Below, piece by piece: positions 5,628-12,900 of a stretch of DNA of 12,900 nt. The stretch comes from Chitinophagaceae bacterium. Its GTDB lineage: Bacteria; Bacteroidota; Bacteroidia; Chitinophagales; Chitinophagaceae. Every line of letters begins with the position of its first letter. The first letter of the stretch is position 1. The stretch spans positions 1-12,900 of the forward strand of contig JABMML010000189.1 in the NCBI GenBank assembly GCA_013205585.1. The letters are read 5' to 3'. A model generated the notes under the pieces. That model made no database searches. It saw nothing but the letters and a program-made list of their open reading frames with translations, and was not told the origin of the DNA. The position numbers were made by a program, and so were the translations under genes.

Positions 5628-6890
5628 TTAAATATGAACTATTTGATCTCTTCCTGGTCCGTTGGAAACATATTTTACCGGAACACCTAAGTATTTATTA
5701 ATAAAGTCTATGTAGGTTTTCATAGTAGCAGGTAATTCTTTCTCAGCCTTCATTTTAGTCGTATCTATATTCCATCCCTGCATTTTCTTCCAAATAGGGG
5801 CTACTGGAGTACCTACTAACTGAAAAGGCACATAATCTATCTCTTTACCTTCCATTTCATAAGCAATACCTAGTTCTAATTCTTTAAAAGTATCTAGAAT
5901 ATCGGCCTTGGTCATAATAATTTGTGTTACACCATTGATCATGCAAACGTATTTAAGTGCCACTAGGTCAATCCAGCCACATCTTCTTGGCCGGCCGGTA
6001 GTAGCTCCAAATTCGCTACCTAGTTTTCTTAATTCTTCCCCAACCTCATTATGTAATTCGGTAGGGAAGGGTCCGCTACCTACTCTTGTGCAATAAGCCT
6101 TTGTAATACCAAATACTTCATTGATTAATTTAGGTGCAATACCTAAACCAGTACATACACCTGCAGAAATGGTATTAGAAGAAGTTACAAAAGGGAAGGT
6201 ACCAAAGTCAATGTCTAACATAGAGCCTTGCGCGCCTTCGGCTAGTACTTTTTTGCCTTTTGAAATTTGATCGTTAATAAAATATTCACAATTAATAATA
6301 TTCATAGTTTTTAGAAACTCTAAGGCTTCAAAAAACTCATTTTCCATTTCACTAATATCTTCATTGAAATTAAAGCTATCTAAAATTTTCTGATGCTTCA
6401 TTCTTAAAGTAATATACTTACTAATGAAGTTCTTATTTAACAAATCACCTACTCTTAAGGCATTACGACCCGTCTTATCCATATAGGCAGGGCCTATTCC
6501 TTTTAAAGTAGATCCAATTTTGCTCTCGCCCTTGGCTAATTCAGAAGCTTTATCTAAAGCACGGTGGGTAGGAATAATAATATTAGTTCTCTCAGAGATA
6601 AATAAATTCTTTTTTACATCTACACCCATACTTGCTACCGCAGCACACTCTTTTTTTAAAGTAACGGGATCTAATACAACTCCATTACCTATAATATTAA
6701 TTTTATCTTGATGAAATATACCAGAAGGTATTTGATGCAAAACCATTTTAGTGCCATTCACATATAGGGTATGACCTGCATTCGGCCCGCCCTGAAAACG
6801 CGCAATGATATCGTAGTTAGGAGCGAAATAATCTACAATCTTTCCTTTTCCTTCATCGCCCCATTGGAGGCCTAAAATTACATCTACCAT
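5628..6890 (-). CDS. purA: Adenylosuccinate synthetase
   Basis: PurA joins IMP and aspartate using GTP to make adenylosuccinate, the first committed step to AMP. The 420-residue protein has the N-terminal GTP/IMP loop GLQWGDEGKGK, with D12 as catalytic base, and H40 in GGPNAGHTL, equivalent to E. coli D13 and H41. The segments GSTLKGIGPAYMDKTGR, VLAEGAQGSMLDIDFGTFPFVTSS and GATTGRPRRCGWIDLVAL are also typical, and the C-terminus VSNGPGRDQIVHI is complete. The ATG at 6890 gives the usual N-terminus (MVDVILGLQWG). It lies 78 bases downstream of rel on the same strand, with a -7 box of its own in the gap. (p)ppGpp made by Rel is known in other bacteria to inhibit PurA, so the neighbourhood is functionally coherent. 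Confidence 0.97.
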   Translation of the reverse strand: MVDVILGLQWGDEGKGKIVDYFAPNYDIIARFQGGPNAGHTLYVNGTKMVLHQIPSGIFHQDKINIIGNGVVLDPVTLKKECAAVASMGVDVKKNLFISERTNIIIPTHRALDKASELAKGESKIGSTLKGIGPAYMDKTGRNALRVGDLLNKNFISKYITLRMKHQKILDSFNFNEDISEMENEFFEALEFLKTMNIINCEYFINDQISKGKKVLAEGAQGSMLDIDFGTFPFVTSSNTISAGVCTGLGIAPKLINEVFGITKAYCTRVGSGPFPTELHNEVGEELRKLGSEFGATTGRPRRCGWIDLVALKYVCMINGVTQIIMTKADILDTFKELELGIAYEMEGKEIDYVPFQLVGTPVAPIWKKMQGWNIDTTKMKAEKELPATMKTYIDFINKYLGVPVKYVSNGPGRDQIVHI

Positions 6891-6909
6891 ATTTGAGTAT
6901 TTGAAAGGG

Positions 6910-6917
6910 CAAAAATA
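6910..6917 (-). promoter_or_regulatory. -7 element of a purA promoter
   Basis: On the minus strand TATTTTTG (complement of 6910-6917) is an exact TAnnTTTG match 19 bases before the purA ATG. I find no convincing TTG or TTTG at the expected distance upstream, so it may be weak or need an activator. No terminator is visible after rel, so read-through from rel is also possible. Confidence 0.45.
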
Positions 6918-6968
6918 AGTCTTGGCAAGTTTATTACCTATTTAAACCCAAAATAATTAGCTCAACTT

Positions 6969-9227
6969 TTACACAGTTTCGGTGTCAAATCGCATAACTT
7001 GTTGAATACCGTTCAATGAATTAATTCTAGTCACTAATTCTTCTAATTCATCCTTGTCGTGGACATATACTTTAATAGTACCCTTGAATAAGCCTTCCGT
7101 TGATTCAATGGTGAGAGCGGCTATATTAATTTTTAACTCTCCACTTATAATATTGGTAATTTTATTCACCATCCCTACATCATCTAGGCCAATGATACTA
7201 AGGCCCGTTAGGAAGGAGATTTCTTTATTTTTAGCCCACTTGGTTTTCACCACTCTATGACCGTAATTGGCCAAAAGTTGAGTGGCATTGGGGCAGTTGT
7301 TGCGGTGAATAATTAAACCCTTGCCCGTACTCACAAATCCAAAAACATCGTCCCCGGGAATAGGGTTGCAGCATTTGCCTAAAGCGTATTTAATTTTATC
7401 ACTTGACTCTCCAAAAATAATTAACTCAGAGTCCTTTTTGGAAGCTGCTTTAAGGGCGGGGTTATCCAAGTTTATTTCAGCACTCAGATTCACTGGCTTA
7501 GGTGCTTCAATTTTATCTCCTACAACTTGAAATAATTTTAATTCTTTTAAGTCAATGGTTTTAGTGGCTATTTTAAATAAAAGGTCTAGCTGGCTAGATA
7601 ATTTATAATAAAACATGACTTGGTCTATATTATAAGTATTGTATACCGCACCAATACCTTCTAATTTTCTTTGCAATGTATATTTGCCTTCTTCTGCAAT
7701 AATTTTTTTCTCTTCTCTTAAAGCATCTTTAATACTATTTTTTGCTTTGGCCGTCACTACACTGCTTAACCAATCTTCAGAAGGTTTTTGCTTATTGCTT
7801 GTAATAATTTCAATTTGGTCCCCACTTCTTAATTTATGACTAATAGGTACGAGTTTATGATTCACTTTGGCACCAATACATTTAGAACCAATGGCCGTAT
7901 GTATATAAAAAGCAAAGTCTAAGGCTGAACTATTAATAGGAAGCATTTTGACATCTCCCTTTGGCGTATACACATAAATTTCTTCGGCTAAAAAAGAGGT
8001 TTTAAAGTCTTGTAAAAAATCAATGCCTTCGTCTTGTTGATTGCCTAGGGCTTCTCTAATTTGCACAAACCATTTATCGAATCGGTCTTCGTTTTGAGAA
8101 CCTTCTTTGTATTTAAAATGCGCTGCCAAACCTTTTTCGGCAATCTCATTCATTCTCTTCGTTCTAATTTGTACTTCTACCCATTTACCCTGCGGGCCCA
8201 TTACCGTTGTGTGCAAGGCTTCATAACCATTACTCTTTGGATTGCTTAACCAATCTCTTAGTCTTTCTGGAGAAGGGCTATACTCATCCGTGATCATGGA
8301 ATACACTTTCCAACAATCTTCTTTTTCTTTATCTAAGTCAGTATTTAAAATAACGCGAATGGCAAATAAATCATACACTTCCTCAAAACTTACTTCTTTC
8401 TTTTTTATTTTATTCCAAATAGAATGAATGCTTTTAGGGCGCCCTTGAATTTCGAAGTCAAATTCAGCGCCCGTTAATTTTTCTTTTAAAGGACGAATAA
8501 ATTCATTGATATATTTCGTGCGTTCTCTTTTTGTTTCTGCTAATTTTTTGGCAATCTCTTTGTATATGGCGGGTTCCATATATTTCATCGACAAATCTTC
8601 TAATTCGGTTTTCACATTGTATAATCCCATACGGTGTGCTAGTGGGGCATATACCCAAATGGTTTCAGAGGCAATTTTTAATTGCTTCTCTTGCTTCATC
8701 GCATCTAGGGTTCGCATATTGTGCAGCCTATCAGCGAGTTTAATTAATATCACCCTGGGATCGTCGGTAAGCGTCAGTAGAATTTTTTTGAAATTTTCTG
8801 CTTGCTGACTACTATTAGTATCCATCACAGTAGATATCTTGGTTAAGCCATCTACAATTTTTGCAATCTCATTTCCAAATTCACTTTTTACATCCTCTAA
8901 GGCAATATTGGTGTCTTCTACTGTATCATGTAATAAAGCACAAATAGTACTTCTTACTCCAAGGCCTATTTCCTCCACACAAATCATGGCCACGGCAAGT
9001 GGGTGCAATACATATGGCTCACCACTTTTTCTACGCATGGTTTTGTGCGCTTCTGCGGCCATCTCAAATGCGGTTCTTAGTAATTCTTTATCTCCTTTTT
9101 TTAATTTTTCTCTTAGTGCCCTTAATAAAGCACGGTAATGACGAACAATTTCTTTTTTCTCTTGTTCTTCATCTAAATTGTAATTTGTTACAATCTCGGC
9201 ATTGGTATTGATATTCAAGGCTTCCAT
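6969..9227 (-). CDS. rel: Bifunctional (p)ppGpp synthetase/hydrolase (Rel/SpoT)
   Basis: The 752-residue protein has all domains of a long RelA/SpoT homologue. The N-terminal HD hydrolase keeps H61, H100-D101 and the intact HDTVEDT motif (100-106), so hydrolysis is expected, unlike in E. coli RelA. The synthetase domain follows (GRPKSIHSIWNKIK ~262-275, YDLFAIRV 285-292, KSNGYEALHTTV 331-342, EVQIRT 351-356). Then come TGS (EEIYVYTPKGDVKMLP ~415-477), a helical region, a zinc-finger-like segment with C619-C620 and C645 (KCCNPIPGDDVFGFV, HRNNCPNA), and a C-terminal ACT domain (~673-752). It makes and degrades the alarmone in response to starvation, normally on the ribosome. An in-frame start 35 codons further upstream (9332) is rejected: it would overlap the divergent transporter gene and its promoter. 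Transcription probably starts almost at the ATG. Confidence 0.95.
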   Translation of the reverse strand: MEALNINTNAEIVTNYNLDEEQEKKEIVRHYRALLRALREKLKKGDKELLRTAFEMAAEAHKTMRRKSGEPYVLHPLAVAMICVEEIGLGVRSTICALLHDTVEDTNIALEDVKSEFGNEIAKIVDGLTKISTVMDTNSSQQAENFKKILLTLTDDPRVILIKLADRLHNMRTLDAMKQEKQLKIASETIWVYAPLAHRMGLYNVKTELEDLSMKYMEPAIYKEIAKKLAETKRERTKYINEFIRPLKEKLTGAEFDFEIQGRPKSIHSIWNKIKKKEVSFEEVYDLFAIRVILNTDLDKEKEDCWKVYSMITDEYSPSPERLRDWLSNPKSNGYEALHTTVMGPQGKWVEVQIRTKRMNEIAEKGLAAHFKYKEGSQNEDRFDKWFVQIREALGNQQDEGIDFLQDFKTSFLAEEIYVYTPKGDVKMLPINSSALDFAFYIHTAIGSKCIGAKVNHKLVPISHKLRSGDQIEIITSNKQKPSEDWLSSVVTAKAKNSIKDALREEKKIIAEEGKYTLQRKLEGIGAVYNTYNIDQVMFYYKLSSQLDLLFKIATKTIDLKELKLFQVVGDKIEAPKPVNLSAEINLDNPALKAASKKDSELIIFGESSDKIKYALGKCCNPIPGDDVFGFVSTGKGLIIHRNNCPNATQLLANYGHRVVKTKWAKNKEISFLTGLSIIGLDDVGMVNKITNIISGELKINIAALTIESTEGLFKGTIKVYVHDKDELEELVTRINSLNGIQQVMRFDTETV

Positions 9228-9234
9228 CTTCTTA

Positions 9235-9268
9235 CGAAAATACGTAAAAGCGCTAGGATTTTTACAAA
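9235..9268 (-). promoter_or_regulatory. Promoter for rel, nearly leaderless
   Basis: On the minus strand TTTG (complement of 9265-9268), a 22-base spacer and TATTTTCG (complement of 9235-9242; one mismatch to TAnnTTTG) form a promoter. Only 7 bases separate the -7 box from the ATG at 9227, so the transcript would start within a few bases of the start codon. Its -33 box abuts that of the divergent ABC gene. Confidence 0.5.
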
Positions 9269-9292
9269 GAACAAACAGATAGTGTAACTTTG
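9261..9292 (+). promoter_or_regulatory. Promoter for the ABC exporter gene, nearly leaderless
   Basis: TAACTTTG at 9285-9292 is an exact -7 box; TTTA at 9261-9264, 20 bases upstream, is a one-mismatch -33 box. The ATG at 9300 lies only 7 bases after the -7 box, so the mRNA should be leaderless or carry a leader of 1-3 bases. No other in-frame ATG is near. Confidence 0.6.
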
Positions 9293-9299
9293 ATTCGCT

Positions 9300-11114
9300 A
9301 TGCCCAGCAAAGAACCCAAAAAAATATTTCAATTATCGCTTTTAAAACGCGTTTTTTCCTTTGTACAGCCCTACCGCTCTGTGTTTTTGGCATCCGTTTT
9401 TCTGTCCATCATTCTTGCCTTTACCACCCCTGTAAGGCCTTATTTAATTCAGGCCACAGTGAATGCTGCTATTGGTAAAACGGTTAACCTGCCTTTTTGG
9501 GTAAATTGGTTTTTACCAGGCAATGCTTTTGAATCGGTGATACATCTTATCTTATCTATTACTTTATTTCAGGTGGCCTTTATCATTTTTGAAACCATCA
9601 TGCGCTTTTTTTTCACTTTTGGCATGGCATGGTTAGGGCAGCAAGTCATTAGAGATTTACGCAATAAAGTATATGATAAAATTATGCATTGGGAAATGCG
9701 CCAGTTCGATAAAACACCCATTGGTACTTTAACCACGCGCACCATTAATGATATTGAAAGCATCAATGATATTTTTTCTGATGGGCTTATTCCCATTCTT
9801 GCAGACTTACTTACTATTATAGTAACCCTCGCCACTATGTTTGTAATAGATTGGAGATTGACACTTATTTGTTTGATTCCTTTTCCTATTATGATGGTGG
9901 CTACTTATTATTTTAAAGAGAGCGTTAATAAAAGTTTTATACAAGTAAGAAATGCAGTGGCTGCTTTAAATGCTTTTGTGCAAGAACATATTTCTGGTAT
10001 GCAAGTGGTGCAAACTTTTGCAGCAGAGCAAAAGGAAATGTCCAAGTTTACTAAAATTAACGAAGGGCATAAAGCGGCAAATATCAAGGCTATTTTTGCT
10101 TATTCTGTTTTCTTTCCGGTGGTAGAAGTAGTGCTAGCCTTAAGTATTGGTTTAATTGTTTGGTGGGTGGCAGATAGGTCTTTAGATGCAGGTTTATTAG
10201 TAGCGTTCATTTTATTTTTAAATCAAATTTTTAGACCCCTTCGAATGATTGCCGATAAATTCAATGTGCTACAAATGGGTATGGTGGCGGCCGAGCGCGT
10301 ATTTAAGATTTTAGATAATAAAGATGTAACATTGAATGAAGGAACCTATGCGCCTGAAAAAATACAAGGTAAAATAGAATTTAAAAATGTTTCCTTTGCT
10401 TATAACGAGCCTAATTTTGTTTTAAAGAATATAAATTTTACAGTGCAAGCGGGTGAAACCATTGCACTCGTGGGACAAACAGGTTCTGGTAAAACTTCTA
10501 TTATAAGTATACTTAATCGTTTGTACCCTTATCAATCAGGAAATATATTATTAGATGATCATCCTATTGAATCTTTTGCACTAGGTCGATTGCGCGCTTC
10601 TGTTGGCGTGGTATTGCAAGATGTATTTTTATTTTCAGGCTCGGTGTATGATAATATTACACTGCGCAATACCAGTATTTCAAAACAGCAAGTACATGAA
10701 GCTGCTAAGATGATTGGTATGCATGATTTTATCATGCAACTTCCTGGTGGCTATGATTATCCAGTCATGGAAAGAGGGGCTACCTTAAGTTTAGGTCAAA
10801 GACAATTACTCAGTTTTATCAGGGCTTTATTATACAACCCTTCTATATTAATTTTAGATGAAGCCACTTCTTCTATCGATACCGAAAGTGAACAGCTAAT
10901 TGAAAAAGCTATTGAAACCTTAATCAAGGGCCGAACTTCTATTGTAATTGCCCACCGCCTTTCTACTATCCGCAAAGCCTCTAAAATCATTGTCTTAGAC
11001 AAGGGAGAAATCATGGAAATAGGGTCGCATAATGAGCTTTTAGCTGTAGGTGGTTTTTATGCAAAATTGAGTGAAATGCAGTTTGCTGCTCAGAAAAAAA
11101 TGACAGGAGTATAA
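9300..11114 (+). CDS. ABC exporter, membrane and ATPase domains fused (MsbA/multidrug type)
   Basis: The 604-residue half-transporter has an exporter-type membrane domain of six helices (residues ~25-330; the first is SVFLASVFLSIILAFTTP), with a QFDKTPIGTLTTRTINDIE coupling segment, and an ATPase domain from ~355. Walker A is G392-QTGSGKTS, the Q-loop VLQDVFLFSGSV, the signature LSLGQ (496-500) in place of LSGGQ, Walker B ILILDEATSSID (D520, E521) and the H-loop H552 in IAHRLSTI. All catalytic residues are present, so the ATPase should be active. It presumably works as a dimer in the cytoplasmic membrane. MsbA-like lipid A or lipid export and drug export are both possible and cannot be separated from sequence alone. 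The gene is divergent from rel; atpB follows 121 bases later with its own promoter. Confidence 0.92.
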   Translation: MPSKEPKKIFQLSLLKRVFSFVQPYRSVFLASVFLSIILAFTTPVRPYLIQATVNAAIGKTVNLPFWVNWFLPGNAFESVIHLILSITLFQVAFIIFETIMRFFFTFGMAWLGQQVIRDLRNKVYDKIMHWEMRQFDKTPIGTLTTRTINDIESINDIFSDGLIPILADLLTIIVTLATMFVIDWRLTLICLIPFPIMMVATYYFKESVNKSFIQVRNAVAALNAFVQEHISGMQVVQTFAAEQKEMSKFTKINEGHKAANIKAIFAYSVFFPVVEVVLALSIGLIVWWVADRSLDAGLLVAFILFLNQIFRPLRMIADKFNVLQMGMVAAERVFKILDNKDVTLNEGTYAPEKIQGKIEFKNVSFAYNEPNFVLKNINFTVQAGETIALVGQTGSGKTSIISILNRLYPYQSGNILLDDHPIESFALGRLRASVGVVLQDVFLFSGSVYDNITLRNTSISKQQVHEAAKMIGMHDFIMQLPGGYDYPVMERGATLSLGQRQLLSFIRALLYNPSILILDEATSSIDTESEQLIEKAIETLIKGRTSIVIAHRLSTIRKASKIIVLDKGEIMEIGSHNELLAVGGFYAKLSEMQFAAQKKMTGV

Positions 11115-11207
11115 AGTGTTGATTTTCAAGTTTTTAGAATCAATTCAAATTTCAATTTTTGCCTACAATTTCTCTTTAAATTTATTCAATTTCAGATGCA
11201 TATTTCC

Positions 11208-11215
11208 TATCTTTG
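11208..11215 (+). promoter_or_regulatory. -7 element of the ATP synthase F0 promoter
   Basis: TATCTTTG at 11208-11215 is an exact TAnnTTTG match. The best -33 candidate is TTTA at 11181-11184 with a 23-base spacer, a weak match. Transcription would start near 11220-11222, 14-16 bases before the ATG at 11236. This supports 11236 as the true start of atpB, since an upstream GTG at 11116 would place the promoter inside the gene. Confidence 0.6.
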
Positions 11216-11235
11216 CAGCAAATTTTGAAATTCGT

Positions 11236-12318
11236 ATGGTCCTTCAGCGCCTTAAACCCCTATTGATAGTCAGTTTCCTAAGTATTTTCTTATTAAATAC
11301 TACTGCTTTATTTGCAAATGATAAAGCAGAAGCTGCTAAACAAGAAGGTAGCTTTAATGTAACGCAAACTATTTTGGAGCATATCAAGGATGACCATAGC
11401 TGGCATTTATGGGGTCATACTTCTATTTCTTTACCTGTTATTTTATATACACCAGCTGGATTTGAAGTTTTTTCTTCCGCTAAATTGATAGACGAGCATC
11501 ATGAGCCAGCAGTATACAAAGGAAATTTTGATTACAAATTAGTAGAAGGCAAAACTAAAATCCTAAACGCAGCGGGAGAAGTAGATGTATTGGCAAGTAA
11601 AAAATTATGGGATTTCTCTATTACTAAAAACGTAGCTAGTTTATTTATATCTGTTATTATTTTATTGTTGGTGATATTAACTGCAGCAGGCGCTTATAAG
11701 AAAACAGGTATTACTTCAGCCCCTAAGGGACTACAGTCTTTTATGGAGCCCATTGTTTTATTTGTAAGAGATGAAATTGCGCTTCCAAATATTGGGGCTA
11801 AGCGTTATGCAAAGTACATGCCTTTCTTATTAACTATTTTCTTTTTAATATTAACGAATAATTTTTTAGGCTTAATTCCAATATTTCCAGGCGGCGCCAA
11901 TGTGAGTGGTAATATTGCTTTTACCATGACTTTAGCCGTTTGTGTTTTTATTGTAGTGAATTTAAGTTCTAATAAAAACTATTGGGAGCATATTTTTTGG
12001 ATGCCCGGTATGCATTGGTCTATGAAATTATTTTTAGCACCTATTGAATTAATTGGGGTATTTAACAAACCTATTTCTTTGATGATACGACTTTTCGCAA
12101 ACATTACGGCGGGTCATATCTTGGTATTGAGTTTGGTTTGTTTAATATTTATTTTCAAAACAGTATATGCAGCTGCAGTAGCGGTGCCTTTTGTAATATT
12201 TATATTCTTGATAGAATTGCTAGTAGCCTTTTTACAAGCTTATATCTTTACAATGCTCACAGCAATGTATATTGGAATGGCATCAGAGGAAGGACATCAT
12301 GATCAAGCACATCATTAA
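11236..12318 (+). CDS. atpB: ATP synthase F0 subunit a
   Basis: Subunit a forms the two proton half-channels next to the c-ring. From ATG 11236 the protein has 360 residues, longer than the ~270 of E. coli. It begins with a typical signal peptide (MVLQRLKPLLIVSFLSIFLL, likely cleaved near A27), followed by a ~100-residue hydrophilic domain probably outside the cytoplasm, then the membrane core from ~134 (NVASLFISVIILLLVIL). The essential arginine is R285 in LMIRLFANITAGH. H294 stands where E. coli has E219, and E327 where E. coli has H245, the swapped pair also known from mitochondria; Q334 corresponds to Q252. The frame stays open back to a GTG at 11116, but the extra 40 residues cover the promoter. 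atpE follows after 46 bases. An atpI-like gene is not directly upstream. Confidence 0.93.
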   Translation: MVLQRLKPLLIVSFLSIFLLNTTALFANDKAEAAKQEGSFNVTQTILEHIKDDHSWHLWGHTSISLPVILYTPAGFEVFSSAKLIDEHHEPAVYKGNFDYKLVEGKTKILNAAGEVDVLASKKLWDFSITKNVASLFISVIILLLVILTAAGAYKKTGITSAPKGLQSFMEPIVLFVRDEIALPNIGAKRYAKYMPFLLTIFFLILTNNFLGLIPIFPGGANVSGNIAFTMTLAVCVFIVVNLSSNKNYWEHIFWMPGMHWSMKLFLAPIELIGVFNKPISLMIRLFANITAGHILVLSLVCLIFIFKTVYAAAVAVPFVIFIFLIELLVAFLQAYIFTMLTAMYIGMASEEGHHDQAHH

Positions 12319-12346
12319 TAATATTTATAAATTTTTTTTTCAATAA

Positions 12347-12577
<231 letters not shown>

Positions 12578-12600
12578 TCTATCAAAAGATTTCCAAAAGC

Positions 12601-12641
12601 ATTATAGGCCCTAGCACAGGGCGATGGGCCTATAATTTTTT
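12601..12641 (+). terminator. Terminator-like hairpin between atpE and atpF
   Basis: ATTATAGGCCC (12601-12611) pairs perfectly over 11 bases with GGGCCTATAAT (12626-12636), followed by five more T's (12637-12641). The 14-base loop contains AGGG, which could pair with the CCCT at the top of the left arm in an alternative fold. It lies 23 bases after the atpE stop and 53 bases before atpF. The remaining gap (12642-12694) shows no clear promoter, so partial termination within the operon is the likeliest role. Confidence 0.8.
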
Positions 12642-12694
12642 AAACAAAGCGTTTTAGAAAAAAGATTTTAAATCATTAAGATAAATTAAGGATT

Positions 12695-12900
12695 ATGTTT
12701 TTAGAAATAAACCCATTAGTGTTGCCAGATATCGGATTGGTATTCTGGAATACTGTTGCCTTTCTTGGACTACTTGTCGTATTGGGCAAGTTTGCATGGA
12801 AGCCGATGTTGAAAGCCATCTCTGATAGAGAAAAAGGCATCGAGGATTCTTTAGCCAAGGCAGACAAAATGAAAGCAGATTTAACTGCTATGCAAAATGA
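12695..12900 (+). CDS. atpF: ATP synthase F0 subunit b, N-terminal part
   Basis: The first 68 codons of subunit b are present; the gene runs off the window end. The N-terminus (MFLEINPLVLPDIGLVFWNT) and the single membrane helix VAFLGLLVVLGKFAWKPML are typical of bacterial and mitochondrial-type b subunits. A charged helix begins with ISDREKGIEDSLAKADKMKADL, the start of the peripheral stalk that ties subunit a to the F1 head. The ATG at 12695 gives the normal N-terminus. It follows atpE in the standard order, but behind the terminator-like hairpin, so its expression may be lower than that of atpE. Confidence 0.93.
   Translation, partial: MFLEINPLVLPDIGLVFWNTVAFLGLLVVLGKFAWKPMLKAISDREKGIEDSLAKADKMKADLTAMQN

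Noticed and set aside
5985..5996. GGCCGGCC-type GC-rich palindrome in an AT-rich genome
   Set aside because: It lies in purA at the codons for the conserved GRPRRCG motif, so coding constraint explains it.
9228..9332. 35-codon N-terminal extension of rel starting at 9332
   Set aside because: It would overlap the first codons of the divergent ABC exporter and run through both promoters. The segment (MKYFFGFFAGHSESK) does not resemble Rel, and the ATG at 9227 gives a normal N-terminus.
11116..11235. 40-codon N-terminal extension of atpB from GTG 11116
   Set aside because: It covers an exact -7 promoter box, begins 1 base after the exporter stop, and would bury a clean signal peptide behind unrelated residues.

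Overview
The window looks like a chromosomal housekeeping segment from a member of the Bacteroidota, most likely an AT-rich relative of the Chitinophagales. The reasons are the gene content and order (pheT, zapA, rny, rplS, tatA, gatA; rel and purA; atpB, atpE, atpF), the near absence of Shine-Dalgarno sequences, repeated promoters of the Bacteroidota type (TTTG or TTG, about 19-23 bases, then TAnnTTTG), and an AtpB with a secretion-type leader. The lineage below phylum is inference. I see no phage, insertion sequence, CRISPR array, tRNA or rRNA gene.

Left part (1-3698, + strand): the end of pheT, a small coiled-coil gene and zapA form a tight run. A 256-base gene-free stretch follows. It carries a good promoter and a set of complementary segments, and is best read as a 6S-type RNA gene, which also fits its position right after zapA. 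Then come rny (RNase Y) and rplS (ribosomal protein bL19), the latter with its own promoter region and a strong terminator, and tatA (twin-arginine translocation).

Middle (3698-9227): gatA (+) meets a small acidic gene of unknown function (-) tail to tail, 8 bases apart. The minus strand then carries that gene, purA (AMP synthesis) and a bifunctional rel/spoT gene ((p)ppGpp synthesis and hydrolysis). rel and purA are neighbours on one strand; (p)ppGpp is known in other bacteria to inhibit PurA, so the pair links alarmone and purine metabolism.

Right part (9228-12900, + strand): an MsbA-like ABC exporter is transcribed divergently from rel out of a 72-base gap in which both promoters appear to fire almost at the start codons. 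It is followed by the F0 genes of ATP synthase: atpB (a), atpE (c) and the start of atpF (b). A strong hairpin followed by a T-run sits between atpE and atpF and could set the excess of c subunit over the downstream subunits.

No wholly new system is evident. The items most worth following up are the candidate 6S RNA, the atpE/atpF attenuator-like hairpin, the rplS promoter/hairpin overlap, the near-leaderless divergent promoters and the coiled-coil gene before zapA.
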